A DNA stretch of 64,000 nucleotides from Clostridia bacterium. GTDB lineage: Bacteria > Bacillota > Clostridia > Christensenellales > Borkfalkiaceae. Below the pieces are notes generated by a model. It was not told where the DNA came from and ran no database searches. It saw only the letters and a list, made by a program, of their open reading frames with translations. The stretch's first letter is position 1, and each line of letters starts with the position of its first letter. The DNA is taken from NCBI GenBank assembly GCA_900764105.1, contig CAAFMS010000010.1:62001-126000 (forward strand). Direction: 5' to 3'. Below are positions 59,418 through 64,000 of the stretch, piece by piece. Made by a program: the position numbers and the translations under genes.

Positions 59418-59446
59418 AAAAACGACCGACAATTCGGCCGTTTTTC
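59418..59446. terminator. Hairpin resembling the tRNA-Arg terminator
   Basis: AAAAACGACCGA / TCGGCCGTTTTT with one mismatch, a near repeat of 59126-59151. CCAATAAAC, which directly follows the tRNA acceptor at 59121, also recurs at 59390-59398. Terminates minus-strand transcripts as well. Confidence 0.6.
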
Positions 59447-59448
59447 TG

Positions 59449-59752
59449 CTAGCATTCAGTTTCTTCAATTAATCTTAAATTTATTGCGCGTGGCTTATCA
59501 TATTTCCTTATAACTTTGAAAGTTACTTTATCTCCTTTTTTGAACTCACCAAAGTTGACAAAATAAATGCCACTTGGATATTTAGCGTTAACAATAAACC
59601 CATATGTATCTTTAACTAAAGATATTTGCCCAACATTATCATCATAATTGGCAATATCTAAACCAAATATAACTGTCTTTTCCTATTTCATAATCATAAA
59701 AATCCAATTCTAATTGCGATTTATTTAATCCTAATTTCTCACTAATTTTCAT
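59449..59752 (-). pseudogene. Frameshifted ORF downstream of the XRE repressor
   Basis: ATG 59752 opens MKISEKLGLNKSQLELDFYD (first 24 codons), then a one-base shift at an A run (GGAAAAGAC, about 59680) is needed to continue as FGLDIANYDDNVGQISLVKD...GDKVTFKVIRKYDKPRAINL to TAG at 59449. The second part has the look of a small beta-barrel (cold-shock/OB-like). About 100 residues in total. It starts 5 nt after the XRE stop, so both belong to one unit. True mutation, programmed shift or sequencing indel cannot be told apart here. Confidence 0.5.
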
Positions 59753-59756
59753 TGTC

Positions 59757-59963
59757 TTAATTTTCCTCAGTCGCGTCCATTATGTCGCCGATATTGCATT
59801 GTAATACCTTGCAAATGCGGAGCATTACGTCCATTGACACGGTTTCGTTTTTGCTCATCTTTGCCATAGTGGAAGAAGACATTTCAGCCTGCACGCGTAG
59901 TGCGTTTTTGGTCATCTTTTTATCTATAAGTTTTTTCCACAATTTGTCGTAACTTACTGCCAT
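59757..59963 (-). CDS. XRE-family repressor of the integrative element
   Basis: 68 residues, one Cro/C1 HTH: MTKNALRVQAEMSSSTMAKM as the scanning and recognition helices, then VSMDVMLRICKVLQCNIGDI, typical of the HTH_26 group common in Clostridial phages and conjugative elements. It probably controls element genes. SD AAGGGGAA and a consensus promoter at 59993-60021 precede it. Confidence 0.9.
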   Translation of the reverse strand: MAVSYDKLWKKLIDKKMTKNALRVQAEMSSSTMAKMSKNETVSMDVMLRICKVLQCNIGDIMDATEEN

Positions 59964-59992
59964 AAAAATTCCCCTTGAACGGTATTTTTATC

Positions 59993-60021
59993 ATTATATC
60001 ACAAATAAAAAATTTAATCAA
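59993..60021 (-). promoter_or_regulatory. Promoter of the element's XRE gene
   Basis: Minus strand: TTGATT (60016-60021), 17-nt spacer, TATAAT (59993-59998). Confidence 0.7.
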
Positions 60022-60065
60022 GTAGGTTCTTCGCATATCTAAAGAATTTCTTTAGAAAAGGGACA

Positions 60066-60100
60066 AGAAAAAAGACCCCAACAGCGTGTGTTAGGGTCTT
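60066..60100 (-). terminator. Terminator after the integrase gene
   Basis: Minus strand: AAGACCCTAACA / TGTTGGGGTCTT with a 5-nt loop, followed by TTTTTT. Confidence 0.85.
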
Positions 60101-60105
60101 TATGT

Positions 60106-61500
60106 TCAGACGAATATTTCTTCGAGTTTTTGGGCGGCGGAACGGTCAGCCGTTTTCAGGAAGTGGCTATATATGTCGGTAGTCGTGCTTGTACGTGCGT
60201 GACCAGCTCGACCTGCGACCGTTACGATAGGAACTCCAGCGGCGATTTGCATCGTGATGTTTGTGTGCCTAAGACTGTGAACAGTACGTTCTTCAAGACC
60301 TCCCGAGCGACAAACCTTCTTCATCCACATATTTATCGTGCCAGGATATATGTTCCCGCCATATTCGCCGATAAACAATCGGTCGCTGTTTTCCCACTTA
60401 TCGCCGCACATCACTCGATATTCTTCATACCAAGCCTTATATTCGGTCAGCACGGTTATCAGTTTATCCGATATGGCGATTACGCGCTTGCTGCTTTCCG
60501 TTTTCGGGTCTTTTAATACTAACCCGACCCTACGGACGGCGGTGAGAGATCTTGCAATGGTTATCATGCCGTTTTCTAGTTCAATGTCCGACCATTCTAG
60601 CCCGCACAGTTCGCCGCGACGCATGCCTGTCAGCAGAAGGGTAAGCATAGCCGTTTTATAGCGGATATCTGGGAACTCGTCCGCCGCCTTGTAGAACCTT
60701 TTAGCGTCTTCGTCATCCATATAATCAATATCGCGTGGCGGTCGCTTAGGGAAGGATATGTAGTCGGCGCTAGCGTAGTTATCGGCTATCAGCCGTTGCT
60801 TTTTTGCCGTAGCAAGCACCGCCCGTATGGTGCGCTTTATTTTGCTTATCGTTTCGTAGGCGTATTTTTGCGTCGTATGCGTGACGTTGAATAAGTTTTC
60901 CGTTTTCTCGCCCAGCGTTTCAGCTAGCCGTTTGGCATACTCGTAACTGATTTGCTTACCTGCCAACGCGTTGGACAGGGAGCAACTGCTGAAATTCTTT
61001 TCGTATCGTAGTTTCATATAACCGATACCCGTTTGGTTCATTTTCTCACGCAAGGTTAGTTTTGCCGTAACGACCGTAACGATCTTTTCCATACGGTCGA
61101 GTTTATCGTAGTATTGCTGTATGATATTCGGCGTAAGTTCTTTGAGTTTGTATCCGCCGATATGCTTATTCGTCAATTCTATAGCGCTCTCGCAGTTGAC
61201 GAAGTAACTTGCTGCGACCTCGTCTTTTCGTCTTTCTAGCCACCAGAGTGCGTAGTCCGAGAAAGTGGTTTCGGGGGATTGTGTCGGCTCTCCCGATGCC
61301 GTTTCTGCCGCTTTAACGGCTGTTTCGTATTCGGCGGCAAAGAGTACGACTTCTCGTTCCATTTGCTTTGGAGTTAGCCCGACGGGTGGTTTCCAGGTAG
61401 TTGAGTGAACCTTGATTTCACCGCTACCTTTGTCCTTAATTTTGACCTGTATTCGGTAGGACATACCACTTTTCCCAGGTCGTTTGCTTATACTTGCCAT
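60106..61500 (-). CDS. int: Tyrosine-type site-specific integrase with embedded HTH
   Basis: 464 residues, longer than usual (about 380). Arm-binding N-terminus (1-70), core-binding domain (about 78-255), catalytic domain with the full set: Arg294 (TGMRRGE), Lys333 (DPKTESSKR), His408/Arg411 (HSLRHT), His434 (GHA) and Tyr444 (TDIYSHF). Residues about 146-207 form an extra block (LSNALAGKQISYEYAKRLAE then TLGEKTENLF) that reads as an XRE-type helix-turn-helix placed inside the core-binding domain. It should integrate and excise the element at the tRNA-Arg next door. SD TAGGAGG before ATG 61500. Confidence 0.95.
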   Translation of the reverse strand: MASISKRPGKSGMSYRIQVKIKDKGSGEIKVHSTTWKPPVGLTPKQMEREVVLFAAEYETAVKAAETASGEPTQSPETTFSDYALWWLERRKDEVAASYFVNCESAIELTNKHIGGYKLKELTPNIIQQYYDKLDRMEKIVTVVTAKLTLREKMNQTGIGYMKLRYEKNFSSCSLSNALAGKQISYEYAKRLAETLGEKTENLFNVTHTTQKYAYETISKIKRTIRAVLATAKKQRLIADNYASADYISFPKRPPRDIDYMDDEDAKRFYKAADEFPDIRYKTAMLTLLLTGMRRGELCGLEWSDIELENGMITIARSLTAVRRVGLVLKDPKTESSKRVIAISDKLITVLTEYKAWYEEYRVMCGDKWENSDRLFIGEYGGNIYPGTINMWMKKVCRSGGLEERTVHSLRHTNITMQIAAGVPIVTVAGRAGHARTSTTTDIYSHFLKTADRSAAQKLEEIFV

Positions 61501-61525
61501 TATGTTAACCTCCTACGGCGTTTTA

Positions 61526-61551
61526 TTAAGGGGACATAGCAATCCCCTTAA
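61526..61551. promoter_or_regulatory. Perfect inverted repeat between xis-like and int genes
   Basis: TTAAGGGGA (61526-61534) / TCCCCTTAA (61543-61551), 8-nt loop, inside the untranslated stretch ahead of int. Could be an attenuator, Xis/Int site or processing stem. Confidence 0.5.
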
Positions 61552-61589
61552 CAAAAGGAAGCCGTAAAAATTTAGAAAAGTCCAGCGTT

Positions 61590-61784
61590 TTAGCCGTGTA
61601 AACCGCTGAAATATTTGAATAAATCGTCTAAATCCACGAGAAGTTTTTTGCCTGTGAAAATACAACGTATTTTACCGCTTTTGCAAAGGGTTCGAACGCA
61701 GTTGGGGGTTACCGCTGTCATAGGGTCTATCGCCTTAATTTCGGCTATAGTTTCGGTTATCGTTCTCATTCTGGGAATCGTCAT
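61590..61784 (-). CDS. Excisionase-like small HTH protein
   Basis: 64 residues with a MerR-like/HTH_17 fold: AVTPNCVRTLCKSGKIRCIF then TGKKLLVDLDDLFKYF, the winged-helix pattern of DNA-binding excisionases in Clostridial elements. Located directly upstream of int on the same strand, as usual for xis-int pairs. SD AAGGAG before ATG 61784. Confidence 0.8.
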   Translation of the reverse strand: MTIPRMRTITETIAEIKAIDPMTAVTPNCVRTLCKSGKIRCIFTGKKLLVDLDDLFKYFSGLHG

Positions 61785-62128
61785 CTAATGCTCCTTAATA
61801 CTCATATTTTTTCTCATTTTCTTTGAATCTCTGTATTTTCGTTGCATTGTTGCATCGCTCTTCGTATCTTCGTTCCTTTGTATTTTTTTTGATTGTTTGA
61901 ATATATTTTGATTTTCGTTTGAATTAAAATCAAAAATCAAAATCGAACGAAGTGGCGTATTTTTAGCATTTTTTTTTAAGATTTGTCACTAAAATCGCTT
62001 TTTTCGCCACTTCGAACGAGTTTTGAAAATATTTTTTGATTTTGCGCTTTGATTTTTGATTATGCGAAAATTCACGTATGATTGCCGCCCCGCTTATGAG
62101 TTAAAAGTCATAGAGATTTGACCTCCCC
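61785..62128. other. AT-rich dyad region, possible element origin or Int/Xis site
   Basis: About 340 bp without a gene, strongly AT-rich. TCGAACGAAGTGGCG (61943-61957) faces CGCCACTTCGAACGA (62005-62019); outside and inside are many TTTGATTTT/AAAATCAAA words (61909-61944 and 62034-62061). Lies between the replication genes and xis-int. Such repeats suit a replication origin, a transfer origin or protein-binding sites; unproven. Confidence 0.5.
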
Positions 62129-62458
62129 CTAGGGAACGCAATTAGACTCTACTACCTCGTCTTCCATTTTCTTGATTTCATCGCATTCCATCAGGGCGAA
62201 GTAGTGTACGTACGCACCGTCTAGTTCTTGTGTGTACTCGTGCTTGATGTAGTAACGCCGTTTTAGGAACTCTTCTAATTCAAAGGTCAAGTTATAAGCT
62301 GTAATAATATCAATTTGTTTGTTTTTTTGCAACCCGTCGTTGTAGACGCCTTGCAATTCCTTAGTGCTAAGCACCCAGCCTTTTTCACCGCTCTCTTGAG
62401 TGTAAATCTCTATAATTTTCATCATTCTTTTTTCTTGAATGTTTTTAAGTTCTACCAC
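62129..62458 (-). CDS. Hypothetical protein of the element, 109 aa
   Basis: Soluble and charged, with helix-rich N-terminus (QEKRMMKIIEIYTQES) and a middle that could be a winged helix (GWVLSTKELQGVYNDGLQKN ... FELEEFLKRRYYIKHEY). Family not recognised. GTG start at 62458, one base after the dnaC-like stop, with ACGGAGAT as SD; ATG 62425 is an alternative. Last gene of a three-gene replication-type operon. Confidence 0.65.
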   Translation of the reverse strand: MVELKNIQEKRMMKIIEIYTQESGEKGWVLSTKELQGVYNDGLQKNKQIDIITAYNLTFELEEFLKRRYYIKHEYTQELDGAYVHYFALMECDEIKKMEDEVVESNCVP

Positions 62459-62459
62459 G

Positions 62460-63278
62460 TCAAATATCTCCGTTAATAAATTTTAATAGATTTTTCTCAT
62501 TTTGCTTGCGTACGATGTCACGCATATTTTCGCAGTCTAACTGCTGTTCGAACAGACACGAGCCTTTAATTCGGTGAGCCGTCCGTTCTTCGTAATTGCA
62601 GTTCGCCATCAGGGCACTGATTCGGTAATTACTTGAATAGATGGTAGGTTTTTTAGTATTGATACGAGTATTGATAAGGTCAAACGCTATCGTCTGCAAC
62701 CAACCAGTACCTGCCTTAACGTTTTCCGTACCGATATCGTCCAAAAAGAGAAAGTCAACCGTTTCGGCTCTATTAAGTACGGCGGACTGCGCCGAGTTAT
62801 TTCCAAAGCCTTCTTTTAGTTTTCTCTCAATCTCCACGAAACTGGTAAACAGCACGGTGTATAGCCTATCCGCTAAGGCATTTCCCATACAAGCGGTAAG
62901 ATGAGTTTTACCCACGCCCGGAACGCCGTAAAGATAAGCTCCAACGCCTGCCTCATACATCTTTTCTGCGTGTTTACAATAGTTCCGACACATTTGAAAA
63001 ACTGTATTGTTGTTAGGCGTAATCGTAGCCGTATCAAACGTACAGTTTCTAAAATGTTTTCCGAGCGCGCTGTTACGGCGGTATTCTTCCGCTTTGGCTT
63101 TCCGCTCCTGCAGTTTTCGCTCGTTTTCGGCTTTTTTATAAACCTCTTGACGGCACTTGCAGGCAACTGGAAAATACCTGTCATCAATATGACACACCCT
63201 GGGAGTGTGGCAGTTTTTGCAATAGGCAAGTCCGTCTTTGCCCAAGTATTCGTCCGATTGTAGTTCAATCGCATTCAT
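62460..63278 (-). CDS. dnaC: DnaC-like helicase loader ATPase
   Basis: 272 residues. An N-terminal Cys cluster (CKNCHTPRVC ... CKC, about 20-42) suggests a zinc site, a coiled basic helix follows, then the AAA+ domain: Walker A GVPGVGKTHL (about 119), Walker B VDFLFLDDIGTE (about 168), sensor TIYSSNYRIS and arginine finger region ERTAHRIKGSC. This is the DnaC/DnaI/IstB type that loads the replicative helicase; on mobile elements it pairs with a replication initiator, as here. Confidence 0.92.
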   Translation of the reverse strand: MNAIELQSDEYLGKDGLAYCKNCHTPRVCHIDDRYFPVACKCRQEVYKKAENERKLQERKAKAEEYRRNSALGKHFRNCTFDTATITPNNNTVFQMCRNYCKHAEKMYEAGVGAYLYGVPGVGKTHLTACMGNALADRLYTVLFTSFVEIERKLKEGFGNNSAQSAVLNRAETVDFLFLDDIGTENVKAGTGWLQTIAFDLINTRINTKKPTIYSSNYRISALMANCNYEERTAHRIKGSCLFEQQLDCENMRDIVRKQNEKNLLKFINGDI

Positions 63279-63283
63279 TAATC

Positions 63284-63706
63284 TTATTCACCCCAGTCGA
63301 TACCATAATTGCTTTCGTAAGAAATATTATTTTTATCTATTCTACTTACTGTATTATGATTAGCGTTTTTATGTGTATGTTTTTCGCATTTTTGAGCGTT
63401 ACCTGCGCTTGTTTTTGACAATGCTATTGAAGAAATCGGTTTAATAATACGCTTACGATAGCCGTTATCGTCTGTAATGCGAATAACGGTTATGAGTTTG
63501 TAACGTTTAAGTACCCCTATCAATCTGCTCACCGATTGAATTGACAGGTTTAATCGCCTTGCAAAATACTTATTTGATGCAAAGCAAAATCCGTCGGTTT
63601 GCGATAAGGTGCAAATCTCTCCGTGCAATATTTTTGCGCGTGGCGGAATAGAAGTAATAGAATTCACTTTTTCGTCCAGTTTTATGTAGTTCCTACTAGT
63701 TATCAA
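63284..63706 (-). CDS. Replication initiator-like winged-helix protein
   Basis: 140 residues. The N-terminal 85 form an HTH_36-type winged helix: PPRAKILHGEICTLSQTDGF, FASNKYFARRLNLSIQSVSR, LIGVLKRYKLITVIR. The rest is a polar, low-complexity tail (KHTHKNANHN). This is the usual N-terminal domain of phage/ICE replication organisers, here without the DnaD-like C-terminus. TTG start at 63706 after AGGAGG. The dnaC-like gene follows 5 bp later. Confidence 0.82.
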   Translation of the reverse strand: MITSRNYIKLDEKVNSITSIPPRAKILHGEICTLSQTDGFCFASNKYFARRLNLSIQSVSRLIGVLKRYKLITVIRITDDNGYRKRIIKPISSIALSKTSAGNAQKCEKHTHKNANHNTVSRIDKNNISYESNYGIDWGE

Positions 63707-63763
63707 CGTGTTTCCTCCTGTTTATATATTTGTTAGCAATTTTGCGAACACTTGGATAAAATT

Positions 63764-63793
63764 AAAAAGGAATCGGCAATTCCTTTTTAGGAG
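63764..63793 (-). terminator. Terminator after the 63803 gene
   Basis: Minus strand: AAAAAGGAAT / ATTCCTTTTT (63764-63773 and 63779-63788) with 5-nt loop and TTTTTAAT at the end. Confidence 0.8.
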
Positions 63794-63802
63794 GGGAGCA
63801 GA

Positions 63803-63988
63803 CTAATCTTCTACGTCGGCGTCAAACTTACGAGTTTCCACTCCTTTTGATATAAGACCGTCAACGGCTGAAATTATCGCGAGTGATTCGTCTTCGTTGT
63901 CGACTACGATCAAATCCAAGTTGTCCGCTTGCATTAGTTTTCGAACCACGAGCCTGGCAAATTGATTTTTACGTAAGAATTCAGCCAT
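63803..63988 (-). CDS. Small hypothetical protein, possibly continuing past the window
   Basis: 61 residues from ATG 63988, acidic C-terminus (FDADVED), with FLRKNQFARLVVRKLMQADN at the start. The frame stays open to the edge of the window and no SD lies in the 12 visible bases before the ATG, so the true start may be outside. Family not recognised. Confidence 0.5.
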   Translation of the reverse strand: MAEFLRKNQFARLVVRKLMQADNLDLIVVDNEDESLAIISAVDGLISKGVETRKFDADVED

Positions 63989-64000
63989 ATCGGGAGCAAG

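Noticed and set aside
59049..64000. Complete prophage
   Set aside because: No capsid, terminase or tail genes are visible; only integrase, excisionase-like, repressor and replication genes, so the type of element (ICE, IME or phage) cannot be fixed from this window.

Overview
The window reads as the chromosome of an uncultured Gram-positive Clostridia-type bacterium (Bacillota, probably gut-associated). Evidence: the ylxM-ffh-rpsP-khpA-rimM-trmD-rbgA-rnhB-yraN cluster, the plsX-rnc-smc-ftsY and topA-trmFO-hslV-hslU runs, a ytxC-like sporulation gene before thrS, a threonine T-box, and strong Shine-Dalgarno sites with TTGACA/TATAAT promoters. Two large lipoproteins combine collagen-like, InlB B-repeat and BspA leucine-rich-repeat modules, a combination common in gut Clostridia. 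Coding DNA is rich in CG dinucleotides. The last 5 kb looks acquired.

Layout. 1-7 kb: ytxC end, a BspA-like lipoprotein (minus) divergent from a small XRE regulator, then T-box and thrS. 7.4-9.8 kb: a DUF1538 membrane protein with two PII-like genes. 9.8-15.4 kb (minus): HPr-like protein without the active histidine, DUF4364, TSCPD, ABC ATPase, FtsX-like permease, tcdA, rplI. 15.5-17.7 kb: unknown protein, Nudix, CPBP protease. 18-22 kb: a second BspA-like lipoprotein divergent from an AAA/DUF4143 ATPase, with a 33-bp-period repeat array and a perfect dyad over the ATPase promoter. 22-25.6 kb: Na/Pi transporter, a structured leader with a 39-residue ORF, a GNAT-like gene. 25.7-34.1 kb: asnS, plsX, rnc, smc, ftsY. 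34.2-36.8 kb: oleate hydratase and TetR regulator (minus), apparently inserted between ftsY and ylxM-ffh. 36.9-44 kb: SRP, ribosomal and RNA-modification genes ending with rplS. 44.4-58.1 kb: GT-C-like membrane protein, comM, dprA, topA, trmFO, hslVU, a 281-bp MITE-like element, hisS, thioredoxin, minD-minE.

From 58.8 kb comes tRNA-Arg(CCT), preceded in the same promoter-to-terminator unit by a tRNA-like half, then the left end of an integrative element: two broken ORFs, XRE repressor, tyrosine integrase with an embedded helix-turn-helix, excisionase-like protein, an AT-rich dyad region, a DnaC-like loader and a replication-initiator-like gene. The right end lies beyond the window.

Intergenic DNA is unusually structured: several dispersed repeat families (a nested inverted repeat with CTTGCTTTCCCC ends, arrays of tiny GCAA/TTGC hairpins, a CGTCCC element, and a 13-bp TATARGTCGATTA motif). 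Three genes (XRE, ylxM, minD) have a TATAAT box exactly 6 nt before ATG and no Shine-Dalgarno, so their mRNAs are probably leaderless. Most genes are ordinary housekeeping; the most novel-looking material is regulatory RNA/DNA (24.1 kb leader, 58.8 kb tRNA-like leader, 20.3 kb operator array) and the repeat families. All calls come from reading the sequence; no database search was run.
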